A stretch of DNA of 11,232 nucleotides, from contig JAHDFG010000048.1 in assembly GCA_020628265.1 (NCBI GenBank), positions 1-11,232 of the forward strand, read 5' to 3'. Of this stretch, positions 1 through 6,444 are shown piece by piece (within the stretch, counting starts at the first letter, position 1; every line of letters starts with the position of its first letter). The notes under the pieces were generated by a model that worked only from the letters and a program-made list of their open reading frames with translations, had not been told where the DNA came from and did no database searches. Source of the stretch: Pseudooctadecabacter sp. (GTDB lineage Bacteria > Pseudomonadota > Alphaproteobacteria > Rhodobacterales > Rhodobacteraceae). The position numbers were made by a program, and so were the translations under genes.

Positions 1-920
1 CGCATGATCCGGATCAGCTGCGCGGGCCGCAGTTCGATTGTGCTTGGGTCGATGAGTTGGCCAAGTGGAAGAAGGGTCAGGACGCCTGGGATAACTTGCA
101 GCTGTGTTTGCGGCTGGGCTCTGATCCGAGGGTCTGTGTGACGACGACGCCTAAGAATGTGGCGGTACTCAAGGATTTGCTGGCGCAAGAGACGACGGTG
201 ACGACGCAAGCGCCGACCAAGGCGAACCGCGCCAATCTGGCGGATGGATTTCTGGCCGAGGTGCAGCGGCTTTATGCCGGAACGCGCAAGGGGCGCGAAG
301 AGCTGGACGGGGCCTTGCTGGCCGAGATCGATGGGGCGCTGTGGACGCCTGCGTTGATTGATGATGCGCGGGTGGAGAAGCTGCCGGAATTGGAGCGCGT
401 GGTGGTGGCGGTAGATCCGCCAGCGACGGGCAAGGGCAGTTCGGACGATTGTGGGATCATTGTCGTGGGCGTGACGATGCAGGGGACGCCGGATCAATGG
501 CGGGCCTATGTGATTGAGGATGCCACGGTGAGCGCGGCCTCTCCGCTGGCCTGGGCGCGGGCGGCTGTGGCGGCTGTTGAGCGGCATGGAGCGGATCGGC
601 TGGTGGCTGAGATCAATCAGGGGGGGGATATGGTTGAGGCCGTGGTGCGGCAAGTCTCGAGCTTTGTGCCCTACAAGGGGTTGCGGGCGAGCCGGGGGAA
701 GGGGCTGCGGGCCGAACCGGTGGCGGCGCTGTATGAGCAGGGGCGCGTGAAGCACGTGCGTGGGCTGTCGGATCTAGAAGAGCAGATGGAGCAAATGACC
801 GTCCACGGGTTTGAAGGCAAGGGATCGCCCGACCGCGTGGACGCGCTTGTCTGGGCCTTGCACGAGGCGATGGTGGAACCTGCGCAATCGTGGCAGCGGC
901 CCCGATTGCGGGCGCTGTGA
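1..920 (+). CDS. g2: Phage/GTA terminase large subunit, C-terminal part (5' end outside window)
   Basis: This is the DNA-packaging motor ATPase and nuclease, which feeds DNA through the portal. The frame is open from base 3, so the gene begins upstream; 305 codons are visible and the Walker A loop is missing. At the left edge, bases 48-56 encode Val-Asp-Glu in a CAWVDELAKW context, the Walker B acidic pair. A TTTP coupling motif follows (about 141-152). The RNase H-like nuclease begins at VVVAVDPPATGKG with its first catalytic Asp at 414-416, continues with AEINQGGDMV (about 609-638) and ends with SPDRVDALVWAL carrying the last acidic residue. A TTG at 57 could be mistaken for a start but would remove the Walker B motif. 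The gene stops with TGA at 918-920, 108 bases before the portal start. Headful packaging of host DNA is known for RcGTA; here it is inferred from context. Confidence 0.95.
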   Translation, partial: HDPDQLRGPQFDCAWVDELAKWKKGQDAWDNLQLCLRLGSDPRVCVTTTPKNVAVLKDLLAQETTVTTQAPTKANRANLADGFLAEVQRLYAGTRKGREELDGALLAEIDGALWTPALIDDARVEKLPELERVVVAVDPPATGKGSSDDCGIIVVGVTMQGTPDQWRAYVIEDATVSAASPLAWARAAVAAVERHGADRLVAEINQGGDMVEAVVRQVSSFVPYKGLRASRGKGLRAEPVAALYEQGRVKHVRGLSDLEEQMEQMTVHGFEGKGSPDRVDALVWALHEAMVEPAQSWQRPRLRAL

Positions 921-1028
921 TGCAGGGTGTTGCGCGATCAGCGCTGCACCGTTCGGTGGGCTGAAAGAGCCTTAGGACCTCGCGGGCAAACTGCCCTCAA
1001 CGACAAAAGCCCGATCACGGAGATGCGA
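921..1028 (+). other. Non-coding spacer between terminase and portal
   Basis: A 108-base gap. It is open in the portal frame from a TTG at 927, but the encoded peptide does not look like a portal N-terminus and that TTG has no good Shine-Dalgarno. The only structure seen is a small hairpin GGGCA-AAC-TGCCC at 984-996, too weak to call a terminator and without a T tract. No promoter was recognised. Confidence 0.5.
1019..1022 (+). promoter_or_regulatory. Ribosome binding site that fixes the portal start
   Basis: GGAG lies 6 bases before ATG 1029. The nearby in-frame ATG at 1023 would be directly against it, so 1029 is preferred. Confidence 0.65.
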
Positions 1029-2204
1029 ATGTTTGGATTTGGAAAGACGCAGGCCGCCAAGGATGTGCCGGAGGCAAAGGCGTCGGCGGTGGGCCGTGTG
1101 GCGGCCTGGGCCGGGTCCAACCGGGTGGCGTGGACATCGCGCGATGCGGTGTCGCTGACCCGGGCAGGCTTTACCAGCAATCCGGTGGGGTTTCGCGCGG
1201 TCAAGGTGATCGCCGAAGCCGCTGCGGCCATCCCGTTGATCTTGCAGGACGAGCGGCAGCGATTTGAGGCGCATCCAGTTCTGGACCTGCTCGCGCGGCC
1301 CAATGGGGCGCAGGGGCGGGCCGAGTTGATCGAGGCGCTGATTGGGCAGCTCTTGCTGACGGGCAATGGCTATCTTGAGGCTGTGGGCGATGGCGGTGTG
1401 CCGCATGAGCTACATGTATTACGCTCGGACCGAATGACTGTCGTGCCGGGCTCTGATGGATGGCCGGTGGCGTTTGAATACACGGTGGGTGCGCGCAAGC
1501 ACCGGTTTGCCGTTGGTGTTGGTGCCTCGCCCGTATGCCATATCCGCAGCTTCCATCCGCAGGATGATCACTATGGGTTCAGCGCGCTGCAGGCGGCGGC
1601 GAGTGCGATTGATGTGCATAATGCGGCATCGCGGTGGTCAAAGGCATTGCTGGACAATGCGGCGCGTCCGTCGGGTGCTTTTGTCTACAAGGGCGCTGAT
1701 GGACAGGCGGCGCTGAGCGCGGATCAGTACAGCCGCTTGCTTGACGAGATGGAGAGCCAGCATCAGGGCGCGCGGAATGCGGGGCGGCCGATGCTGCTCG
1801 AAGGGGGATTGGACTGGCGGCCCATGGGGTTTTCGCCGTCAGATATGGAGTTTCAAAAGACCAAGGAGGCCGCGGCGCGGGAGATCGCGATTGCCTTTGG
1901 CGTGCCGCCGATGATTTTGGGCATTCCTGGCGATGCGACCTATGCAAACTATCAGGAGGCAAACCGGGCGTTTTACCGTCTGACGGTGTTGCCGCTGATG
2001 ACCCGTGTGGTGGGGAGCATTGGGGCGTGGCTGTCGGATCATGTGGGTGAGGCGGTCGAGCTGCGGCCTGATCTGGATCAGGTCCCTGCACTTGCGGTGG
2101 AGCGCGATGCGCAGTGGCGCCGCATTGGCGAGGCGCTGTTTCTGACGGCGGCGGAGAAGCGGCATTTGCTGGGGCTGCCAGTCGCGGATCTGACCGATGA
2201 GTGA
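1029..2204 (+). CDS. g3: Phage/GTA portal protein (HK97 family)
   Basis: This protein forms the dodecameric channel at the unique capsid vertex through which DNA enters and leaves, and it docks terminase and then the adaptor. From ATG 1029 it is 391 residues, close to the usual size of the HK97/GTA portals. Visible family signatures are LLTGNGYLE (G112-N113-G114-Y115), FHPQDDHYGFSAL in the clip/wing region, AREIAIAFGVPPMILG (FGVPP at 290-294) and YANYQEANRAFY. The start is chosen by GGAG six bases upstream; upstream in-frame TTG (927) and ATG (1023) are less likely. It ends with TGA at 2202-2204 and overlaps g3.5 by 8 bases. It is the first gene of the capsid module portal-g3.5-protease-capsid. 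The call is secure from motifs and synteny; the exact start is less certain. Confidence 0.95.
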   Translation: MFGFGKTQAAKDVPEAKASAVGRVAAWAGSNRVAWTSRDAVSLTRAGFTSNPVGFRAVKVIAEAAAAIPLILQDERQRFEAHPVLDLLARPNGAQGRAELIEALIGQLLLTGNGYLEAVGDGGVPHELHVLRSDRMTVVPGSDGWPVAFEYTVGARKHRFAVGVGASPVCHIRSFHPQDDHYGFSALQAAASAIDVHNAASRWSKALLDNAARPSGAFVYKGADGQAALSADQYSRLLDEMESQHQGARNAGRPMLLEGGLDWRPMGFSPSDMEFQKTKEAAAREIAIAFGVPPMILGIPGDATYANYQEANRAFYRLTVLPLMTRVVGSIGAWLSDHVGEAVELRPDLDQVPALAVERDAQWRRIGEALFLTAAEKRHLLGLPVADLTDE

Positions 2205-2421
2205 GGATCAGAACAGGGGCAGTTTTGTCTGTGCGCCGAGCTTGCGGGTTGAAGCGCTTGAGCAGGTTGCGGCGTTGCAGTTTGCGCAGATCAACACGCA
2301 GTTGGGCCGGCTGGAGGGGCTGATGGAGCGGCTGGAGCGGCGGCTGTGGCTGACCGTTTACGGTGTGGTGGGCGTGGTGCTTACGCAGGCGGTTATGTCG
2401 ATTGTTGAGGTGGGATCATGA
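2197..2421 (+). CDS. g3.5: Small GTA head formation protein (g3.5 / RCAP_rcc01685-like)
   Basis: A 74-residue protein between portal and protease, the position of RcGTA g3.5. Residues about 16-48 form a predicted amphipathic coiled coil (VEALEQVAALQF followed by a Leu/Glu/Arg-rich stretch). Residues about 51-70 are hydrophobic (LTVYGVVGVVLTQAVMSIV), consistent with one membrane-spanning or buried helix at the C-terminus. The start overlaps the portal end by 8 bases and the stop overlaps the protease start as ATGA, so translation is likely coupled on both sides; no strong Shine-Dalgarno is seen before its ATG. The biochemical role is not clear from sequence. The name rests on position, size and overall character rather than a catalytic motif. 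Confidence 0.8.
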   Translation: MSEDQNRGSFVCAPSLRVEALEQVAALQFAQINTQLGRLEGLMERLERRLWLTVYGVVGVVLTQAVMSIVEVGS

Positions 2422-2987
2422 AGGTGGATGAGATGGAACTGGAACGGAAATTCGCCCGGCTTGGTGATCAGTTGAGGATTTCGCCTGAGGGCAAGGGCGA
2501 CCGGGTTATTGAGGGCTATGCCTCGGTCTTTGGGGCGCGGGATCAGGGACAGGACGTTGTTGAGGTCGGGGCCTATGCGACATCGCTGGGTAAACTGGCG
2601 CAAAGCGGGGGCCGGGTAAAGATGCTGTGGCAGCACGACCCGACCGAGCCGATTGGTGTTTGGGACGAGGTGCGCGAGGATGCCAAGGGCCTTTATGTGA
2701 AGGGCCGCATTCTGAGTGATGTGGCGCGGGGGCGCGAGGCGGTGTCGCTGATTGAGGCAGGAGCAATTGACGGGCTGTCGATCGGCTACCGCACGGTGAA
2801 AGCCAGCAAGGGCGCCGGCGGAGTGCGCCGGTTGACCGAGCTGGAGTTGTGGGAGGTGTCGCTTGTGACGTTTCCGATGCTGCCCGAGGCGCGTGTCCGG
2901 CAGAAGGGCGATGGCCCAGAGGCCCGTTTGATCAAAGAGATGGCAAGCGTCTTTGCAGAGGCGCGTGCTGAGATGGCCCGAAGGTAG
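2418..2987 (+). CDS. g4: HK97-family prohead protease (peptidase U35)
   Basis: This serine protease is co-assembled in the procapsid and removes the N-terminal scaffold-like segment of the major capsid protein. The protein is 189 residues. The catalytic His is in KMLWQHDPTEPIG (H73) and the catalytic Ser in GAIDGLSIGYR (S121), followed by the conserved LELWEVSLVTFPM strand (about 142-154); the typical opening IEGYASVFG is at 31-39. The start ATG 2418 overlaps the g3.5 stop as ATGA and has GGTGGGA just upstream. An in-frame ATG at 2433, preceded by AAGGTGG, is a plausible alternative that would shorten it by five residues. It lies 34 bases before the capsid gene, the standard protease-capsid pairing. 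Confidence 0.95.
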   Translation: MKVDEMELERKFARLGDQLRISPEGKGDRVIEGYASVFGARDQGQDVVEVGAYATSLGKLAQSGGRVKMLWQHDPTEPIGVWDEVREDAKGLYVKGRILSDVARGREAVSLIEAGAIDGLSIGYRTVKASKGAGGVRRLTELELWEVSLVTFPMLPEARVRQKGDGPEARLIKEMASVFAEARAEMARR

Positions 2988-3007
2988 GGCTGCCACCACC
3001 ATCACCT

Positions 3008-3012
3008 GGAGG
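3008..3012 (+). promoter_or_regulatory. Ribosome binding site of the capsid gene
   Basis: GGAGG lies 9 bases before ATG 3022 and 6 before an in-frame GTG at 3019. It excludes the long upstream extension from TTG 2953 that overlaps the protease gene. Confidence 0.7.
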
Positions 3013-3021
3013 ACCATTGTG

Positions 3022-4206
3022 ATGACCAAGACCGAGGCGCTGCCGCGGAACGAGGAGGTCATGTCTGATGACATGTCTCCGGCAAGTGAACTGAAGACCG
3101 CGATGGCGGGCTTTGTGACGGATATCAAATCCAAACTTCAACAGCAGGAAGATCGCATGACCAAGCTGGATCGAAAGATGACATTTGCAAGCTGCCGCCC
3201 GGCGCTTGCTCGCAGTGCAGAGGTGGACGCCCCGCATCAGAAGGCATTTGCCGCTTATCTGCGCTCGGGCGACGATGACGGTCTACGTGGGCTGGAGCTG
3301 GACGGTAAGGCGATGAGCACCGCGGTGGCCGCCGATGGTGGCTATCTGGTCGACCCCGAGACCTCGGCCTCGATACAGTCGGTGCTGTCCGAGACGGCCT
3401 CTATCCGGGCGATTGCCAATGTCGTCGCCGTGGATGCGACGTCCTACGACGTGCTGATTGATCACGCTGATATGGGCGCCGGTTGGGCCAACGAGGTCGA
3501 TCCGACGGCGGAGACGACGACGCCGCAGATTGACCGGATCAGTATTGCGCTGCACGAGCTGTCAGCGTTGCCTAAGGCGTCACAGCGTCTGCTGGACGAC
3601 AGTGCGTTTGATATCGAAGGTTGGCTTGCGGGCCGGATCGCGGACAAGTTTGCACGTTCGGAAGCCGCAGCCTTTGTGGCGGGCGACGGCGTGGATAAGC
3701 CGCGTGGGTTCCTTGACTACCCCCGTGTGGACAATGGCGTTTGGGCCTGGGGCAATCTGGGGACAGTGCCAACCGGTGAGGCCGGTGATTTCGACAGTCT
3801 GAGCCCTGCGGATGCTGTCATTGATCTGGTTTATGCATTGGGTGCGGAGTACCGCGCGGGTGCGACATTCGTGATGAACTCCAAAACTGCTGGTGCCGTC
3901 CGCAAACTGAAGGACAATGATGGCCGGTTCCTGTGGACAGACGGTCTTGCGGCGGGCGAGCCTGCGCGGCTGCTGGGCTATCCGGTGCTGATTGCCGAGG
4001 ACATGCCAGACATTGCCAATGACGCGGCGGCGATTGCTTTTGGCAATTTTGCTCAAGGCTACACCGTGGCGGAGCGCCCTGATCTGCGTGTGCTGCGCGA
4101 TCCGTTCTCGGCCAAACCGCATGTGTTGTTCTATGCGACCAAACGCGTGGGCGGTGCGGTCAGCGATTTTGCGGCGATCAAGCTGCTGAAATTCGCGGTG
4201 AGCTAA
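3022..4206 (+). CDS. g5: Major capsid protein (HK97 fold)
   Basis: This protein forms the head shell. From ATG 3022 it is 394 residues, the expected size for a GTA/HK97 capsid precursor. Residues about 22-53 are a charged helical stretch (SELKTAMAGFVTDIKSKLQ, then Gln/Asp/Lys-rich), matching the delta domain that scaffolds assembly and is removed by the g4 protease. The HK97 signature DGGYLVDPE is at about 105-113, and the core follows with the N-arm/E-loop and P-domain. The mature protein probably begins shortly before this motif (around residues 95-104); that is an inference. The C-terminus ends in a hydrophobic strand, FAAIKLLKFAVS. A GTG at 3019 is an alternative start. It is not coupled to g4, having its own GGAGG, as expected for the highest-copy head protein, and it is followed by a structured spacer. 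Confidence 0.96.
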   Translation: MTKTEALPRNEEVMSDDMSPASELKTAMAGFVTDIKSKLQQQEDRMTKLDRKMTFASCRPALARSAEVDAPHQKAFAAYLRSGDDDGLRGLELDGKAMSTAVAADGGYLVDPETSASIQSVLSETASIRAIANVVAVDATSYDVLIDHADMGAGWANEVDPTAETTTPQIDRISIALHELSALPKASQRLLDDSAFDIEGWLAGRIADKFARSEAAAFVAGDGVDKPRGFLDYPRVDNGVWAWGNLGTVPTGEAGDFDSLSPADAVIDLVYALGAEYRAGATFVMNSKTAGAVRKLKDNDGRFLWTDGLAAGEPARLLGYPVLIAEDMPDIANDAAAIAFGNFAQGYTVAERPDLRVLRDPFSAKPHVLFYATKRVGGAVSDFAAIKLLKFAVS

Positions 4207-4224
4207 GGTTTGCTGTGAGCGAAA

Positions 4225-4249
4225 TGGCAGGGCCTGAGCGGCCCTGTCA
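4225..4249 (+). terminator. Inverted repeat just after the capsid gene; hairpin without a T tract
   Basis: TGGCAGGGCC (4225-4234) pairs with GGCCCTGTCA (4240-4249) over ten pairs including one G-U, around a five-base loop TGAGC. It starts 19 bases after the capsid stop. There is no run of T after it, so it is not a standard intrinsic terminator. It could act as a partial attenuator, an RNA-processing or 3'-end stabilising hairpin, which would let capsid mRNA exceed downstream mRNA. The pairing is seen directly; the role is inferred. Confidence 0.5.
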
Positions 4250-4250
4250 G

Positions 4251-4326
4251 CCGGACGCGTGCTGAGACCTTCGCGTTGCCTAGCTGCTCCCTTCCGTCCG
4301 AGCAATGCGGGGGGGTGCGTGTCCGG
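4251..4326 (+). repeat. Long imperfect inverted repeat (candidate structured RNA) between g5 and g6
   Basis: The arm 4251-4262 (CCGGACGCGTGC) pairs with 4315-4326 (GTGCGTGTCCGG) over twelve pairs, three of them G-U. After a small internal loop, 4268-4279 pairs with 4302-4313 over twelve more pairs (core CGCGTTGC with GCAATGCG), leaving an apical loop of about 22 bases. The element begins one base after the previous hairpin, so nearly all of the first 120 bases of the spacer are paired. A shorter alternative (TGCTC 4285-4289 with GAGCA 4300-4304) competes with the inner stem. The fold was worked out by eye; no energy was computed. Confidence 0.5.
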
Positions 4327-4346
4327 CGCCAATCAACGGAACATTC

Positions 4347-4350
4347 GGAG
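4347..4350 (+). promoter_or_regulatory. Ribosome binding site that fixes the g6 start
   Basis: GGAG lies 7 bases before ATG 4358 and 10 before ATG 4361. An in-frame GTG at 4259 lies inside the inverted repeat and has no support as a start. Confidence 0.65.
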
Positions 4351-4357
4351 TGATGAC

Positions 4358-4927
4358 ATGATGTTGGTGGAAACTGCGCCCATAGCGGCGGCGGTGTTGC
4401 CTGTCGCGCAATTCAAGGATCACCTGCGGTTGGGCCGCGGATTTTCAAATGATGCCTTTCAGGATGACCTGCTTGAAGGGTTCTTGCGGGCGGCATTGGC
4501 GGCGGTGGAGGCGCGCACCAGCAAAGCGCTGTTGCAGCGGGCGTTTTCATGGAAGCGGGAGCTTGCCAGCGCGGTTGCGCGACTGGAACTGCCGATTGCA
4601 CCCGTGCGTGTTGTGGATGCAGTGGGGTACGAGGGTGAAGCGCCGCTCGCCGCGTCAGCCTGGCGGTTTGTACCGGATGCACAGTGCCCGGTGATTGAGG
4701 CCAGCGGTGTTTTCGGGATCGGCAGCCTGCAGGTGCAGTTTCAGGCGGGGTTTGGCCCGACGTGGGCCGATGTCCCGGCGGATTTGGCGCAGGCTGTCAT
4801 GTTGCTGGCCGCGCATTACTACGAGTTTCGGCATGAGACCGCTTTGGGCGGCGGATGTATGCCGTTTGGCGTTTCGGCGTTGATTGAGCCGCACCGTGCG
4901 GTGCGTCTGTCCGGTGCGCGGGCATGA
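4358..4927 (+). CDS. g6: Head-tail connector / adaptor protein (gp6-like, phiE125 gp8 family)
   Basis: This is the neck protein that forms a ring under the portal and links it to the stopper. From ATG 4358 it is 189 residues. The N-terminal half shows the typical connector pattern: LPVAQFKDHLRL (about 14-25), then an acidic helix FQDDLLEGFLRAALAAVEARTS (35-55) and KALLQRAFSW. The C-terminal part has VMLLAAHYYEFRHE, a helix common in this family. The start is chosen from GGAG seven bases upstream; ATG 4361 is nearly equivalent. The stop overlaps the g7 start as ATGA. It follows a 151-base structured spacer, so it heads a new translational group g6-g7-g8. Confidence 0.9.
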   Translation: MMLVETAPIAAAVLPVAQFKDHLRLGRGFSNDAFQDDLLEGFLRAALAAVEARTSKALLQRAFSWKRELASAVARLELPIAPVRVVDAVGYEGEAPLAASAWRFVPDAQCPVIEASGVFGIGSLQVQFQAGFGPTWADVPADLAQAVMLLAAHYYEFRHETALGGGCMPFGVSALIEPHRAVRLSGARA

Positions 4928-5262
4928 GCGGGCCATTGATGAACCGCAAGCTGGTGTTGGAAGCGCCGCTGCGAAGCCCTGATGGTGCAGGAGGCTTTGC
5001 CATAAGCTGGACGGCTCTGGGGACGGTTTGGGGCGCTATTCGCCCGATGTCAGGGCGCGAGGTTTCCGCCGTTGGCGGGACGATGTCGAAGGTGCCAGTG
5101 AAGATTTCGGTGCGGGCGGCCCCGGTGGGCAGTGACCTGCGGCCTGAGGTGGATCAGAGGTTTCGGGAGGGAGGCCGGGCCTACGTGATCACGGCTGTGA
5201 AAGACGACGATCCGATGCGGCGTGTGCTGACCTGTCATGCTGTCGAGGAGGTGATGGCATGA
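4924..5262 (+). CDS. g7: Head-tail stopper / joining protein (SPP1 gp16-like, PF05521 type)
   Basis: A 112-residue neck protein expected to close the head channel and bind the tail terminator. The beta-rich pattern is characteristic of the family: KLVLEAPLRSPDGAGGFAISWT (9-30), VWGAIRPMSGRE (35-46), then KISVRAAPVG (60-69), DQRF followed by AYVITAVKDDDPMRRVLTCHAVE (86-108). It overlaps g6 by ATGA and g8 by ATGA, so all three neck genes look translationally coupled. An in-frame ATG at 4939 (MNRKLVLE) is a possible alternative start that fits family N-termini better, but no Shine-Dalgarno favours it. The assignment relies on sequence pattern and position. Confidence 0.88.
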   Translation: MSGPLMNRKLVLEAPLRSPDGAGGFAISWTALGTVWGAIRPMSGREVSAVGGTMSKVPVKISVRAAPVGSDLRPEVDQRFREGGRAYVITAVKDDDPMRRVLTCHAVEEVMA

Positions 5263-5669
5263 GTTATGGAGCAGGCGCGGCCTTGCAGGAGGCCGTTTAC
5301 GCGGCGCTGCGGGCGGATACCGCTCTGGCGAGCATCGTCGGGGATGCGATTTATGACGTGGTCCCGCCGGGTGAGGTGCCACCGCTTTATGTGGCGCTGG
5401 GGGCCGAGGTCGCGCGCGACATGTCCGACATGACCGGCGGCGGGGCGATGCATGAGTTCACGATCACCGTGTCGACGCACAATGCGGGTTTTGCGACGGC
5501 TAAGGCCGTTGCGGCTGCGGTGTCTGATGTCCTGGTAGATGCGGATTTACCGCTGGCGCGGGGGCAATTGGTGGGGCTGCGCTTCTTTCGGGCACGTGCC
5601 GCACGGGTTGCCCCGGGCGATGAGCGGCGGATCAACCTGATCTTTCGGGCACGGGTGTGCGACGGCTGA
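5259..5669 (+). CDS. g8: Tail terminator protein (DUF3168 family)
   Basis: A 136-residue protein expected to cap the tail tube and mate it with the neck. DUF3168 features are the N-terminal helix LQEAVYAALRAD (9-20), ALASIVGDAIYDVVPPG (22-38), PPLYVALGAE (41-50), the strand HEFTITVSTHNAGFATAKAVAAAV (65-88) and the closing RRINLIFRARV (123-133). The start ATG 5259 overlaps the g7 stop and is preceded by AGGAGGTG at 5246-5253, the strongest Shine-Dalgarno noticed in the window. It ends at TGA 5667-5669, and a 44-base uncoupled spacer separates it from the tail tube gene. Confidence 0.9.
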   Translation: MSYGAGAALQEAVYAALRADTALASIVGDAIYDVVPPGEVPPLYVALGAEVARDMSDMTGGGAMHEFTITVSTHNAGFATAKAVAAAVSDVLVDADLPLARGQLVGLRFFRARAARVAPGDERRINLIFRARVCDG

Positions 5670-5673
5670 GGTG

Positions 5674-5685
5674 ATTTGGCCAAAT
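5674..5685. repeat. Perfect 12-bp palindrome before the major tail gene
   Basis: ATTTGGCCAAAT is a perfect palindrome, AT-rich against a GC-rich background, five bases after the g8 stop and 28 bases before the g9 start. It could be a protein binding site, a small RNA hairpin (unlikely, as the loop would have to open the centre) or chance. Confidence 0.4.
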
Positions 5686-5701
5686 TCAATGATGCAAAAC
5701 T

Positions 5702-5705
5702 GGAG
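5702..5705 (+). promoter_or_regulatory. Ribosome binding site that fixes the major tail gene start
   Basis: GGAG ends 8 bases before ATG 5714. Two earlier in-frame starts, GTG 5705 and ATG 5708, overlap or touch this motif and so are unlikely. Confidence 0.7.
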
Positions 5706-5713
5706 TGATGCCG

Positions 5714-6133
5714 ATGGCTGCGCAGAACGGGAAAGACCTTTTGGTCAAGATGGATATGACGGGCGGGGGCCTGTTCGAAACGATCGCGGGGCTTCGCGCG
5801 ACGCGGATTAGTTTTAACGCGGAAAGCGTGGATGTGACGAGCCTTGAGAGTGCGGGCGGTTGGCGCGAGCTATTGGGCGGCGCGGGTGTGCGCTCGGCCT
5901 CGATTAGCGGGTCGGGGGTATTCAAGGATGCGGGTACGGACGCGCGAGCGCGGCAGGTTTTCTTCGATGCGCTGACGCCGGATTTTCAGGTCATTATTCC
6001 CGGCTTTGGCACGGTAGAGGGGGCGTTTCAGCTGACCTCGCTTGAGTATTCCGGCACCCACAATGGGGAAGCGACCTATGAGCTGTCACTTGCCTCCGCC
6101 GGGGCGCTGACGTTTGAGGCTCTGGTCGAATGA
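5714..6133 (+). CDS. g9: Major tail (tube) protein
   Basis: This protein stacks as hexameric rings to make the tail tube. From ATG 5714 the protein is 139 residues and begins MAAQNGKDLLVKMD, the hallmark N-terminus of GTA and TP901-1-like major tail proteins. Further typical segments are GLRATRISFNAESVDVTSLES (26-46), the SASISGSGVFKD strand (61-72), FQVIIPGFGTVEGAFQLTSLEYS (91-113) and the final TYELSLASAGALTF (121-134). The start is set by GGAG 5702-5705. The gene is not coupled to g8 and has its own leader, as suits a high-copy tube subunit; its stop overlaps g10 as ATGA. Confidence 0.94.
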   Translation: MAAQNGKDLLVKMDMTGGGLFETIAGLRATRISFNAESVDVTSLESAGGWRELLGGAGVRSASISGSGVFKDAGTDARARQVFFDALTPDFQVIIPGFGTVEGAFQLTSLEYSGTHNGEATYELSLASAGALTFEALVE

Positions 6134-6444
6134 GCAACCCTTATACCGGGGAAGTGACCTTGCGCGTCGATGGGCAGCCGAGGATTTGCAAGCTGACGTT
6201 AGGAGCGCTGGCCGAGCTTGAGGCGCTGTTGGATGCGGACACGTTGGTCGAACTGGTCGCGCGGTTTGAGAGAGGCGCTTTTTCGAGCCGGGATGTGCTG
6301 GCCTTGCTGGTTGCTGGATTGCGTGGTGGCGGCTGGGACGGGGATGCGGCGGCGCTGCTGACCTCGGACATCGAAGGGGGCCCGGTGGGGGCCGCTAAGG
6401 TGGCTGCCGAATTGTTGGCCCGATCTTTTGCGGTGCCGGAATGA
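6130..6444 (+). CDS. g10: GTA gp10 family protein, tail assembly chaperone-like (Phage_TAC_11 type)
   Basis: A 104-residue protein lying between the tube and tape measure genes, where siphophages place the tail assembly chaperone. The N-terminal half reads GEVTLRVDGQPRICKLTLGALAELEALLDADTLVEL (7-42), split as a short beta hairpin and an acidic helix; this LTLGALAELE pattern is the hallmark of GTA gp10 proteins. The rest is helical (SSRDVLALLVAGLRGGGW, 52-69). Its likely role is keeping the tape measure soluble while the tube polymerises. It overlaps both g9 and g10.1 by ATGA. No slippery heptamer for a frameshift fusion with g10.1 was found. Confidence 0.88.
   Translation: MSNPYTGEVTLRVDGQPRICKLTLGALAELEALLDADTLVELVARFERGAFSSRDVLALLVAGLRGGGWDGDAAALLTSDIEGGPVGAAKVAAELLARSFAVPE

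Noticed and set aside
984..996. Small hairpin in the terminase-portal gap as a terminator
   Set aside because: Only five pairs, three-base loop and no T tract; a terminator here would also split an obligate operon.
927..1028. N-terminal extension of the portal from TTG 927
   Set aside because: No ribosome binding site and the peptide does not resemble portal N-termini; GGAG points to ATG 1029.
2067..2082. Inverted repeat CCTGATC-TG-GATCAGG near the end of the portal gene
   Set aside because: Encodes ordinary portal residues (PDLDQ) and the two-base loop is too tight for an RNA hairpin; probably chance.
2990..3006. CACCACCATCACC stretch resembling a histidine-tag coding run
   Set aside because: Lies in the short non-coding gap between g4 and g5 and is not translated from any supported start.
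2953..3021. N-terminal extension of the capsid protein from TTG 2953, overlapping the protease gene
   Set aside because: GGAGG at 3008-3012 supports ATG 3022, and the extension is not capsid-like.
4259..4357. N-terminal extension of g6 from GTG 4259
   Set aside because: It would lie inside the inverted repeat, lacks a Shine-Dalgarno and encodes a peptide unlike connector proteins.
6370..6440. Possible programmed frameshift between g10 and g10.1 (G-rich stretch and TCTTTTG)
   Set aside because: Neither place gives a canonical X XXY YYZ heptamer in the g10 frame; ATGA reinitiation explains the arrangement more simply.
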